From the NCBI GenBank assembly GCA_049999765.1, contig JBNGIQ010009080.1, forward strand, positions 28,717-92,716: a stretch of 64,000 nucleotides of DNA. Reading direction: 5' to 3'. The DNA comes from Phaeoceros laevis. Taxonomy: Eukaryota > Anthocerotophyta > Anthocerotopsida > Notothyladales. Each line of letters starts with the position of its first letter. Position 1 is the stretch's first letter. A model generated the notes under the pieces. It saw only the letters and a list, made by a program, of their open reading frames with translations, ran no database searches and was not told where the DNA came from. Made by a program: the position numbers and the translations under genes. Positions 12,569 through 23,248 of this stretch are shown in pieces.

Positions 12569-13075
12569 TCACTCCACCACAGCCAGCAAGTCCTTCTCTT
12601 TGCAGAAGCATAGTTTCTCGGGCACCCCCAGATTCACCTCATACGCATTTAAGTCGGAGAAGACAACCTTCTGACCTTTTCCTGTAAAGGTGACCTCGCC
12701 CCCAATTGCCAGCACTTCCCCTACCAAGTAGCGCTCAAACTTGGCAGCACTCTTCGGCAGCAACACGCCTCCTGCGCTCTTGTCTTGCACCTCCTCCAGC
12801 CGCACAAGAACCCTGTCCCCTTGCGGCACAACCTTGGACACATCCACAGACTTCACAACGGCCCTCACCGTCTGAATCCTCATCGGCTTCGGAGTCCTAG
12901 CACTTAGTCTCAAGCTCACATTCTCCGAAGGGAAACCTGATGACCCGGCACGGAAAGCTGCCAGAGAAGACGCTCCGCTGAACTGCTGCATCTTGCGAGC
13001 TCTGGGGACGGCAACTGCTTCTGCCGCCAGTGCTGCCGTTGCCATCGGCGTGGCCAAAGCAGTTGCCATGACCAT
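12569..13075 (-). CDS. CPN10: Chloroplast chaperonin 10 (single-domain CPN10)
   Basis: One exon of 168 residues. An Ala/Arg/Ser-rich transit peptide of about 70 residues is followed by a single Cpn10 domain: VVPQGDRVLVRLEE, the mobile loop region EVQDKSAGGVLLPKSAAKFE, VGEVLAIGGE and VVFSDLNAYEVNLG. It would cap the stromal Cpn60 chaperonin as a homo- or hetero-heptamer with Cpn20. Only one Cpn10 domain is present, so this is CPN10 and not the tandem-domain CPN20. The ATG at 13075 (MVMATALATPM) is taken as the start; another in-frame ATG follows two codons later, and longer in-frame versions would have an atypical acidic N-terminus. The gene is divergent from the PhoD-like gene. Confidence 0.92.
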   Translation of the reverse strand: MVMATALATPMATAALAAEAVAVPRARKMQQFSGASSLAAFRAGSSGFPSENVSLRLSARTPKPMRIQTVRAVVKSVDVSKVVPQGDRVLVRLEEVQDKSAGGVLLPKSAAKFERYLVGEVLAIGGEVTFTGKGQKVVFSDLNAYEVNLGVPEKLCFCKEKDLLAVVE

Positions 13076-13646
13076 GATTCGAGATTCGGGCAAGTTTGCT
13101 TGCGACTGGAATGCAGGAGCGACAAACACAAGCACTTCTTCAGGTTCCGAAGACGCTGCATAGAAAGGTCTAGAATGCACTCCGTCAGAAATTAGGGGTC
13201 CGTTAACACTTCGACTTCCCGTTCCGTTATGGTTCCAGGTGGCGTAATATCAATGGTAGACCTAAAGAATTGTCCAGGATTATGGTCTGCCAATGCCACT
13301 TGTTAGCAGGAGGTATCTGCTGGGATGCGTATGCACATGCCATTTCACAATTCTTGCTGCTTGGTCAAACTCTCACCGGAGCTTGATTTGCGTTTTGTGT
13401 GGCAATTGTGCAACATCATCCGACGAGATCTCTCTCAGTAACGGGTACAAGCTAGTGCGCAGAATCAGCAGTGTCATATTGCAATCAGCAGTGGCATACT
13501 GCGCTTGTGAGGAAGAGTCCAAATTGTGTCCTCCCTCGTGTTCTGTATGCTGGGGAAAATCTAGCAAAGGGAACTTTGGCAGGTGATTGGCTATCCAGGA
13601 GTCGACCGAAGTGGAGGAATCCAGATTGCCTGTGCGGACTCAGCCA

Positions 13647-15807
13647 ATGAGGAGCAGGGAATGGCTTCTTCTTTGGTTTTCAGTGGTCCTATTGTTATGC
13701 GAGACTGGCACTTGTTTTCAGTTTAATCGACAAGCTGGCAAGGCGTTTACTAGAATAGCTTTCGGCTCCTGTGCAAATCAAAGTGTTGCTCAGGTTTGAA
13801 CTCTAGCGTGAAATGCTTTTTGCGCATTGGATTTAGATGTCGCGATGGATGGAGTTTTCTGTTTTCTTCCGGCGCTCTCTTTTCACTGAAATTTCATTCT
13901 TGATTGTTGCAGCCGATTTGGACGGCTATTGTCGATTTTGATCCGCAGCTGTTCATATGGCTCGGCGACAACATCTATGGAGACACAAAGCTTCCTACTC
14001 AAGTATTCGGGCAAAACAGCAATGTTGGTCCGTGGAAAAAAAAGCCCCGGTTCTTGCCGGCCTCGAGTGAGGTGATGGAGTGGAAGTACAACAAAGCAAA
14101 GAATGTTCCTGGATACAAGGAATTGAGAGAAAGGGCCACGGTATTATTGGCTGGAAGTTGTTCTGCAGAGAAAGAGTGTTAGCTGGAGATACTGTGTCTA
14201 TTAGGATTTATGCAACTGAAAAAAGTCTGCAGCATTGTTCAGCTTTACTTATCAACATTGTGACGTGGTTAGAATGCGCTCTTTGTATCTCATCTGTGTG
14301 TGCCGTGGTGCATATCCATGCATCTGGGTCTTCTGCAGATCATAGGAACATGGGATGATCATGACTATGGTCTAAACGATGCCGGCAAGGAGTTCTATAT
14401 GAAGGAGACCAGTCAGAAAAACATGCTTGACTTCTTAGATGAGCCCGAGAACAGTCTAAGGTATGCTTTGCGAGCAAAACTGACGCATCATTATGACAGT
14501 ATGTGCAACGGAATGAATTGGCTGATGTGCTTTTGGTGTTACAGACGTCAGCAGGAGGGTGTCTACGCATCTTACATTTTTGGGCCAGCCGGAAAGCAAA
14601 TCAAGGTAAAGTATTTGCCTTTGTGTTTTGCGACTTGATTAGAGATTTTGGAAAAGTGCTTCAGGCACCATGCCTGTGTGGGATGAACCTTGTCGAGAGA
14701 GTAATTCTAAAGCAATTTTCCAACTTAGGTCATTCTTCTGGACACCAGGTATCACAGGGATCCAGTGCGGAGCAATGGAGAAATCCTTGGCGAAGCCCAA
14801 TGGACATGGTTTGAGGAGGAACTGAGGAACACTGATGCACAAGTTAACTTGATAGCGTCTTCAATTCAGGTTCATTTCGCTATCTCAAAAAGCAGCTGTG
14901 ATATGGTCTGGTATGCAGCATTTAAACCTGAGTTGCCAAACGTCTGAGAGTTCTATCTGGATGATATAGGTGCTGTCCAACTGTTCTGCTACGGTGCAGC
15001 CTTTTTTCCATGTCGAGTCTTGGAGTAACTTTCCAGAAGAGCGGAAACGCCTCTTGAAACTTATTGCAGACACCAATGTAAGGCAGGGTTAACGAAAGGC
15101 ATCTGCAGGGCTGTGTGTAAATGTTGTCCCTGCATGTTTTCCAAATCTAACTCTGGACTCCGTGCAGGTCAGTGGGGTGATGTTCATGAGCGGTGATGTG
15201 CATTTTGGTGAAATAAATCGATATGACTGTGCTACCACCTATCCTCTGTATGATATTACTTCAAGCGGATTGACACAAGCAGTAGAAGATTCGGTTCCAG
15301 GTGTTTTGGCATTCTTGCTTCGGTTTTCAGCTTGGCTGATGCCAAATACAATGAGAGTGTACAACTCCGAATGCAGATACAGGTCTTGTGTATACGGTAA
15401 GAACTACCGCAGATGTTGCTCTGCACCGTTGCAGCTGCGTGCTTCTAGAGGGATGACGTTTTTAATAAAACCTTTTGACATGGTCTGACTCTGCAGGAAA
15501 GCAGAACTTTGGAACGTTTGAGGTTGATTGGGACTCGGACCCTGTGATGATCAAAGCTGAAGTTAGAGATGTTGGTGGCAAGCCTGTCCTAACCAAGAGG
15601 ATAAATCTTTCACAACTACAAGCGGGGAAATTTGGGAGGAAACCACTGCGAACTAAGGGTGTCCTTCGACACTGTACACCTGAGACTGAGTTACCATGGA
15701 GTAGGAAATACTTACTGGCCATTTGCTTCTTCAGCCTAGTATTTGGTAGTGTTCTCTCCACTGCCCTCGTCGTTCTGTCTTCATTACTTTGCTTTCGTTG
15801 GAGCTAG
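13647..15807 (+). CDS. PhoD-like (alkaline phosphatase D) metallophosphatase, membrane-anchored
   Basis: Eight exons (13647-13793, 13913-14140, 14339-14460, 14545-14605, 14729-14869, 14970-15077, 15168-15396, 15497-15807) give 448 residues with all phases closing. An N-terminal hydrophobic signal (LLLWFSVVLLLCETGTCF) precedes the PhoD core. Metal-site motifs are FGSCANQS, IWLGDNIYGD, GTWDDHDYGLND, LLDTRYHRD and MSGDVHFGEI. A second hydrophobic span near the C-terminus (YLLAICFFSLVFGSVLSTAL) would anchor it to a membrane with the catalytic domain in the lumen or outside. PhoD enzymes hydrolyse phosphate mono- and diesters with Fe/Ca or related metals (family knowledge); the substrate here is unknown. 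All metal-binding motifs look intact. The ATG at 13647 is chosen because upstream extension relies on a TTG codon. Confidence 0.9.
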
Positions 15808-16914
15808 GATGTTGTGACTGCGGGCAGGTCATTTCAACCGTTTACCCTTCACTGACTGACTGGGTAGCAACCGAACACGTGTGCAGTGGTGGTCGTTTCA
15901 CAGTTGTTGGTGGCCTACTACTGCTGTAAAGGCGCGCTGGGAAGGCGATTGTTCAGCAAAGAAAAGCGCAACTAGTAAGACTCCGTTTTCAGTCTGTTGT
16001 CTGCCAAATAATCCGGCACTTACTCCATCCGTGATCGCCTGTAATCCCTCATCTCCATGAATTCTGGGGACTACCCAAATCATTTAACCAGGGCTGAAAC
16101 GTGAGTTTGGCTACAAGAGCCCTCAAATGTATCGCATAGTTTACTGCGAACAAAAGGATTGAATCATTGTATGATTGCTGGTGGGCCGCCTCTACAGGTT
16201 TTGTCGATCCAAATACCAAGCTATTACTCTCAAATTTAAATCAGCCACGTCGTTGAGGTCTGCCTTTCTCATGTAGTCATTTTTATGGCCCTAGATTTCT
16301 CATGTTCATGGCCTTAAGACCCTGTCATTTTTATGGCCCTAAGATTTCTATAACCTTCAGGCGTACTGGTGTGCAGGCATACAAACACTCACCAAATTCA
16401 GTTTTTTGCAGCTTGACATACGGAATCACGCCAGGTGTGAATTTGCAGAGTAGACTTCCGGATTATCTGATTAAGTTTGGCGAAATCTAATGAAGTGTAC
16501 TGTTGCCTGCAGTAAGTGTTCCCAGACATGCCCTACTTAGCCGTACCTCTTCTTAGCCTTGGCGTTCGAGCGCTTTGACGTACCTCTTCTTAGCCTTGGC
16601 GTTCGAGCGCTTTGATCCTGTAGGACGGTTACTAGGACCTTTACCGAATGAGTTCACGCTCATAACTCTCACGTCACGTAAAGGGTCACCCCTTCCACAT
16701 CAGATGGCTTGGACTCTGGGCTTTTATTATATCTGGTAGCGATACATCCTCCCTTCAAACTGTGGGACAGGTATGCTGGCAAGTACCAAAACCGGTGGAA
16801 AGAAAAATCTACCGGATGACAGATGCTACACTCCTGGAATGGTCCGCAATACGCTATATGGTTGTTTCATCACAAGGGCTCTAATTTGAAGTCCAGAGCT
16901 CGTCCCCTTCCTCC
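15808..16914. other. Intergenic region between convergent genes, with tandem repeat
   Basis: No gene recognised. It contains a perfect-looking 37-bp tandem duplication at 16542-16615 and a looser duplication of GTCATTTTTATGGCCCTA at 16269 and 16324. Confidence 0.5.
16542..16615. repeat. 37-bp tandem duplication
   Basis: Two adjacent copies of a 37-bp unit starting CGTACCTCTTCTTAGCCTTG, at 16542 and 16579, with no mismatch seen. Confidence 0.9.
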
Positions 16915-18610
16915 TCAACTGGCATCCGGAAGAAAGTCGTTTGTGAACAAGTCTTTGGCAGTGAGAGTAGACCTTGGTAACTCTGCGCCTGCTTTGCCTT
17001 CTCGTAGGTCTGCTAGAGAGACACTGACTCCAGGAACTGGATTTCTGGATTGCAGTTTGTCAGTCAGTAGACCTTCTCTGGAGAGCCAATCCAAAAATTT
17101 CTCCCACTTCTCCAGCGACATTGATCCCCACCTTTCATCTGCACAGCCCACAGCCATTCTGAAAGTCTGTCCTACAAAATCAGTCATCTACAAATGGTGC
17201 CAAAGCCGAGGATAACCTGATGACACGAAGTGCTGAGCCAAGAGCTCCAAAGACGCGATAACTACAGCTGGAAGTAACGGCTCAGGTAAACCTGGATTTT
17301 CCGCAGTAGCAGTATCCTACAACATGTACCTCCATTTAGATCCTGAAACTGTCAAAACCATGTAAAAAAATGAAAAAGTTGTGGAGAACAAACCACGCTT
17401 CTTACAATCAGCAATGAAGCTGCCTGCTCGGGATTTGCCACCGCATACTCAAAACCTGAAGCAGAATCTGCCAGAAACCTTCTGACAATGTCGGGGTGAT
17501 CCCTGGAAAGGCACGCATATCTGTGAATGCTTAAAGGCAATTAAGGACAAGGATGGAGCTTGCATCAGTTTGGAATACACATCTTACCGCAAGGTGTCGG
17601 GATGGCTCAGAACCACAGGTGAATATCCGTAGGGAATGCTGCAAGCCAACAACAAAAGGATGTGACGTCCAACTCAGAGTTGCACGTCAGCTACGAAACA
17701 TCTTCACCAAACCAGAGATGTACCCGTAGTCTGCAAGAGTAAATGTGTTCAAACCGACGCCCTCCAGTTTTGCTATGATTCCTTCCCAACCTTTAAAAAT
17801 CCAGGTTGCATCAGCTTCCCCAGCAAGGAGCGTATTCCATATACCAAGCTTTGGGGGGGTGGTCTCCACAAAATCACCCTTCCCTCCATCTGCCTGGATG
17901 AGGCGTTGTACTATCCGACCTTCAAAGCGGGCACCATAGGATGCATACTTCTTGCCGTCCAGTTCGCTTGGGCGATCAATACCACTGTCCTTCAGTGCAA
18001 CTGCAACAAACACCTTACGGATTTTTGACATCGATAGACCAAAATTTCCTACTCGCAGAAACAGTTCAGGTGCCCACCAATTGCACTGAGGTCCTCTTGA
18101 AGGCAAGTAGCCACTGCCACCAGCTTTGGCCGATCCTCACTGTACGGTGGTGAGCGGTAGCTCACAAGTGTTTCAGAGGGACCCAGACCAAATGCTGCAG
18201 CACAGAGCAGCAAATACCATGATGAACAACTTGCCAAATTCCTTGACAACAAAATTCACCAGACCGTAAACCAAACACCAGCTCACCTCCTTTAGCAAAA
18301 GCCAAATCCAGGACAACAACAGCAGCTACATATGCAGCAGAGGAAAAGCAGCCAGTAGGGCCGCCCACGTCCTGGAACTCGTCTGCTAGCCATGACCTAC
18401 ACAGAGGTTTGAAGGAAAACGGTTCCGGAGCGTACTAGCAGCATTGGATGCCACCTTAGAGGCGGGACTGACGGAGTAATTGTCGATGTGCGGGCTGATC
18501 AGCTCCACATCCAGGCCGCTTTTGCTGTAAAGACCCAGCGCCTTTGCCACGTAGAATCCAACATGATTGGTGTTGGGAGTCCAGTCCAGTGCCAGCGAAA
18601 CGGTTGCCAT
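16915..18610 (-). CDS. THI5/NMT1-like (SsuA/ThiY-type) periplasmic-binding-fold protein
   Basis: Seven exons (18436-18610, 18078-18194, 17724-18000, 17588-17638, 17406-17502, 17217-17316, 16915-17138) close to 346 residues. The frame begins directly with the binding-protein fold ([20 protein letters not shown]), followed by [82 protein letters not shown] and [19 protein letters not shown]. This is the NMT1/THI5-like domain shared by fungal HMP-phosphate synthase and bacterial pyrimidine-binding ThiY proteins. There is no signal or transit peptide, so a cytosolic protein is predicted. The CCCFC motif of yeast Thi5 is not visible; the sequence is closer to ThiY-type proteins. A role in thiamin pyrimidine synthesis or salvage is inference, since plants normally make the pyrimidine with plastid THIC. 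The gene is divergent from APT. Confidence 0.85.
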
Positions 18611-18815
18611 CCCTACTCCTGCTTGTCTGCCGGGGGAACCGCACTTTGTACCTGAAGTGGAAGTTCATTCTGCAGGTGTATGGAGTTATCAGGGCAGGCA
18701 GGCCCACAGGGCTGTTCGGACAGCTTCCGTGGCAGGTTGCTTGCGAATCGTGGATGCATGACGTGTGTGTGTCTGTGTTGTACTCGCTGCATATGGAATG
18801 TCCACCTTCCAGTGC

Positions 18816-19249
18816 CACATTTAATATAGCAGGTCAGCCTGCCACCCAGCAGTTGGAGCCAATTACAATGGACCAAGTCGCTAACTGGTACATCTCAGAC
18901 TCTCGGTCTTCCTTGTTCTGGAGTTGCTCGCACTAACGGATAACCACCACCCCTGAATCATGATATTCTCAAGCGTCCCTCCTCTGTCTTTCGCCTGAAA
19001 ATCCGTATAAGTGTAGCACTGGACGTCTTGAACTGTCACATTTTATATAGCAGGTCAGCCTGCCACCGCTGACCTGCCACCAAATGGAGCCAATTACCAT
19101 GAACCAAGTCGCTAGCTGGTACTCGCAACAGTCTCAGACTCTCTTAGTCTTCCTCGTTCTGGAGTTGCTCGCACAAACGGATAAGCACCACCCCTGAATC
19201 ATGATTTTCTCAAGCTTCCCTCGTCTGTCTTTCGCCTGAAAATCCGTAA
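18816..19249. repeat. Direct duplication of ~200 bp in the divergent THI5-like/APT promoter region
   Basis: A segment beginning CACATTTAATATAGCAGGTC at about 18816 recurs at about 19037 (CACATTTTATATAGCAGGTC) and stays similar to CCTGAAAATCCGTA at about 19008 and 19248. Each copy holds a TATATAG-like box and GGAGCCAATTAC (a CCAAT element). It lies between the THI5-like start at 18610 and the APT start at 19729. Confidence 0.85.
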
Positions 19250-19728
19250 CTTCGGTTGTGCAAGGTCTGAAGACTAGAGATGGCCATCGGTAGCCACTTG
19301 AAGCATCAAGCTGTAGAGGCTATTCACAATTTAGGACCTGTTCTGGTGCCAGTACTTAGGAATGGCAGTCCCAGCATCCGCAACTACGGCCAAGGACACC
19401 TGAACCTTAAAAAATATAGATTTTTTTCTCGTGACCTGAGTCCTCACGAGATGTTGCTCCTTGTACAATGTCTCTGGTCCGCAATCCAGAGGCAATTTGT
19501 TGTTGGAAGTCTTCAGTCTTCACGATCTCCGCAAGGGAGGTACTCGTTGAGTTCGGTGGTTCCATTTACGCGGAGAAGCAATGAGTTTTACCCCACCTTC
19601 GGCTATCGCTTTGTCTTGTGGAGGGAGGAGATGGATACCAGGGTTCAGCTTCAGCTTCCTGAACTCTACAGTGGCATTTGTACAAGGAGGGCAAGTGAGC
19701 GGCGGCGGCTGCACCGTTCAGGCGAAGC

Positions 19729-20655
19729 ATGGGAGGGCCAGCTGCCGCAAGCATGTCTGCGCACAGAGATGGCGACACGCGGGTTCCCGCCATTGGAGCT
19801 GCAATCCGCGCCATTCCGGATTTCCCTAAACCTGGTGAGCGGAGCAGATGATCTTGGACAGCCGGCACAGACTAGCGCTCTACCGGAGGCGGATGCTAAT
19901 CCCGTTGTTCTACTGTGTGCGGATCAGGGATCAACTTCCGGGACATCACCACGCTGCTGTTGGACCCCAAGGCCTTCCAGGACGCCGTGGACCTGTTCGT
20001 AGAGCGCTACAAGGACCTGAAGATCGACGTGGTGGCAGCTGTAGAGGCTCGGGGCTTCATTTTCGGAGCTCCTGTGGCCCTGGCATTAGGTGCCAAGTTC
20101 GTGCCTCTGAGGAAACCTAAGAAGCTTCCAGGTACTGGCTGCTCTCAGGGTGTCTGCGTTGTGATGCTGTAGTGATGATGATGAAGAAGATGAAGACTCA
20201 ATTGGATCTTGCTACACAACAGGTGAAGTTATCGGGGAGGACTACACCTTGGAATATGGCACCGACAGGATTGAAATGCATGTCGGTGCTGTGGAAGCTG
20301 GTGACCGAGTTATCGTCATTGATGACCTCATTGCCACAGGAGGAACTCTTGGAGCTTCCGTAAATTTGATCAGTTAGTGCCTTGACCCCGCCCCCGTATC
20401 CCTCGTGAACCTCCTTACATACTGACATACGTTTTGTGGTGAAACAGACAGAGTGGGGGCTAAGGTCGTGGAGTGTGCTTGCGTCATTGAGCTGACTGAG
20501 TTGAAGGTACTTGTGGTTGCAGCTTATTCTTTTCAGAGCTTTTCGTCGAAACTGAGCACGTCTCGGAATGGGTTCTTCATTGCTCCTTGCTGCAGGGTCG
20601 TGACAAGTTAGGAGAGGTGCCTCTTTTCATTCTTGTTGAGTACGAGGGCGAGTAG
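19729..20655 (+). CDS. APT: Adenine phosphoribosyltransferase
   Basis: Five exons (19729-19834, 19928-20131, 20223-20372, 20448-20506, 20596-20655) give 192 residues (184 from the second in-frame ATG at 19753). The core starts [21 protein letters not shown] and continues with [40 protein letters not shown], the PRPP-binding loop [18 protein letters not shown] and [14 protein letters not shown]. It converts adenine plus PRPP to AMP; plant APTs also salvage cytokinin bases (family knowledge). No plastid transit peptide is in frame, so the product is probably cytosolic. Length and motifs are complete. Confidence 0.95.
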
Positions 20656-21185
20656 CCACCTGCCACGGCCATTGTTCAACTTGTAGTTCAGATATATGAT
20701 CTGGAATCGATCTATTGTTTGATTCTTTGTTCCCCCCTGAGTACACTGGTATTTTAGCGTAACCGTTCCTAAGTCTATTCCTTGTCCAACCCCTGTTACA
20801 TCTGGTTGAAGAGCCGATGTAGGTATGATACTATATACTCTACTTTTCAAGGTGATTGGAAGTTCCACGCTTGTCTAGCTGTTTATATTGTCTTTGTGAG
20901 TGATGTCTTTGCTTGTGTGAAGAACCCCAGCGGCAGCATCTCCTGTCCGGAAGCTGACTTGTGTACCGCCCAGAGGGAGGGAGTGTGCAATCCTTACAGC
21001 GTGTAGCATGAAATGATTTGGGAGTCTTCTCAGAAAGAAATGGGCGACACGATATATTCTGCTGACAAAGCCCAGAAGCAAGAGAAGAACACGTTACTTA
21101 ACAACGCGCAACCACATCCGGTTTCGCGGCGGTACAGAGTGATGTGTCAGGCACTTCAGAGTGCTGTCGTCTGCTGGCCAATGCT
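20656..21185. other. Intergenic region between convergent genes
   Basis: Expected 3' UTRs of APT (+) and the first dioxygenase (-). No coding signal recognised. Confidence 0.45.
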
Positions 21186-23248
21186 CTAGGCAACTTCTAC
21201 TTGCTGTGTTGCCTTGTACATCTCTAAGATTTTTTCCACGACAATGCACGGAGGGTACCTGCAAAGACAAAATCCCACCACAACCTCAACTATTAAACCT
21301 TGCTGCCCATATCAGCTACCACATGTCGAACCGTAGGACAACAGGTCGAAAAACACCAGACTACGCTGAGGAGGATACGGAGGAATATCTACCTTGAAGT
21401 TTCCTCTTTTTCAGTACGACATGTTGGAAGGCATTTGACCACACAGTTGTAGTTTGGCACTACGAAGGTAGCAACCTGACATGCGCAAGGGTAGGCAGAG
21501 CCGCTGAGGAGTGAAATACTCTTTTAAATTCCAGATTTTCAACCCATGATGCTGATTGCTGACCAGGGAAGAAAAATCTCAATAAATCCAAGTAAGACGC
21601 ACCGAATAACGAACGAGGCCAGCATTTACAACGCGATGTAGAGTTGACCTGCAGGTATTGTGAATTAGCAGGCATGTCTAGAACATTTGGTGCTTAAGGG
21701 AGCTGCCAGCATCTGCCTTGCGTGCATGCAGTTGGAGATGTGATCGAACATCACCTGAACACATTGTTGCTCCATCTCTCCAACATGTGCCCCAAGTTTA
21801 CAATGAAACCTCTGATTTTCATGTACCTATTAGCTCCAAGGGATCGTACGTATTGAAATCACATTTTACACTACCCTGGATTCAAGTTTGCCCCTTACCC
21901 CTTAATCGGTGGCACATCTTTCCAGACTTGGGGTACAGCATCCTGGTCTGTGCACAACTGCCAGGGCCCAGGGATATCTAGCAATGTGAGTAGTCATAAT
22001 CTTAGGTGCAACATGTATTCAGAAAATCTCATTTAAAGCACAGAGTGCAAAACACCTGAAGGCCCGGAACGTCGTCAGTGGCAAGTAGCGTCATCATCCC
22101 CCAATCGGTATGAGCCCCTGCTGCAAAAATTCCTTCATCTGGGTTCGATTTTTCAGCTGGTGAAGCGCACCGAAGAATTGCTCATCAGCAACGACATAGC
22201 AGACTAGGTAGCATTTGATTGAAGTCTCTATGTCAAACTGACTGACCTGAATACTTGAGCAAGCGGAGGACAACGTCTGGACGGTCGGCCCTGGTAGGCC
22301 TGTCGAAGTAGGTAGCATCGAGATCCAGTGCCATGGCAATTAATCTCATAATCCTTTTTGCAAGCTTCCTGCCAAGATTACAGCGATTTAGTACATTGTC
22401 GTCTTTCAACAATTTTAATGAGAAACACGTACATTGGTACATCCATGGCCACCTGGAGCACTTACAACATGTCTTCACGATAGGTTTCCATAGATTCTTT
22501 CCAGCCCGGAAGAACATCTGTGATGCCCGTCATTGCCGAAAGTAAGGATCCACGACAGAACAAGGAATTCTCGAGAGGTATGTTCAATCAAATGCTAGCT
22601 AGGTACAGGAGCCGCTGGGACCTGGAGATGGCCAGACGTTAGGTCCATGGAGCGGAAGTCTTGACCGCACATCATTTGGTGAAATGTCTTCCGACATGTA
22701 GTACCCCTCTTTCAAATCCGCTGTCGGCAGTGCACCGTGACACAGTGAGAGGAGGAGAAGCTTCATGCTGTCCGGATTGTGGGCTAATAGCTGGAAGAGA
22801 ACTTTAATTTAGAAAATGCATGTGTCAAAGGCATACCCGTGGTCTGTTTCCCACCACCTAACCTCTCCGACAGGTAGGGTGTATATCCTCTGTAGTTCGG
22901 ATTCGTATCATATGCAGACTTCATTTTTTCCTCCAGTGGCAGGTCGAAGAATTTCTTCGACTGTTGGAACACTTCCGTCATCTTTTCATCAAGACCATGG
23001 TTGATCACGTAGAAAAAACCAAGGCTGGTACAAGCCTGTACAAGCACATTCAAATTCTCGTTACAGCAAATCTGTCTTGCTGCATTTGCCTATCTAGATT
23101 CGAATTCCTCTAAATAGTAGCACCCGACGACACAACCGAAAATGCAGACGGTACTTGCCTGCCGGACGAGTTTGGCCAAAGCCACCTCATCAGAGTTGGA
23201 CATGTCAATGCACGCTAGCGCGTCTGTAAAATCCAGTTGAGGCCCCAT
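21186..23248 (-). CDS. 2-oxoglutarate/Fe(II)-dependent dioxygenase (hxnY-like), copy A
   Basis: Eleven exons (23159-23248, 22837-23035, 22622-22720, 22466-22517, 22247-22368, 22056-22156, 21899-21957, 21755-21811, 21603-21648, 21393-21475, 21186-21258) close to 326 residues without a stop. The N-terminal DIOX_N part (LGFFYVINHGLDEKMTEVF, NYRGYTPYLSE) precedes the catalytic double-stranded beta helix. The iron ligands are HTD (in AGAHTDWGMM) and the distal His in STLHRVV; the 2OG-binding RYS follows it. The family matches plant and fungal 'oxidoreductase hxnY'-like 2OG oxygenases; the substrate is unknown. Intron 1 has a GC donor (CAG|GCAAGT). The usual NLGDMLERW is NLGHMLERW here. It is arranged in tandem with copy B on the same strand. 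Confidence 0.9.

Noticed and set aside
19566-19868. 100-codon minus-strand frame over the first APT exon
   Set aside because: Antisense to the APT coding sequence, which has complete enzyme motifs and closing splice phases.
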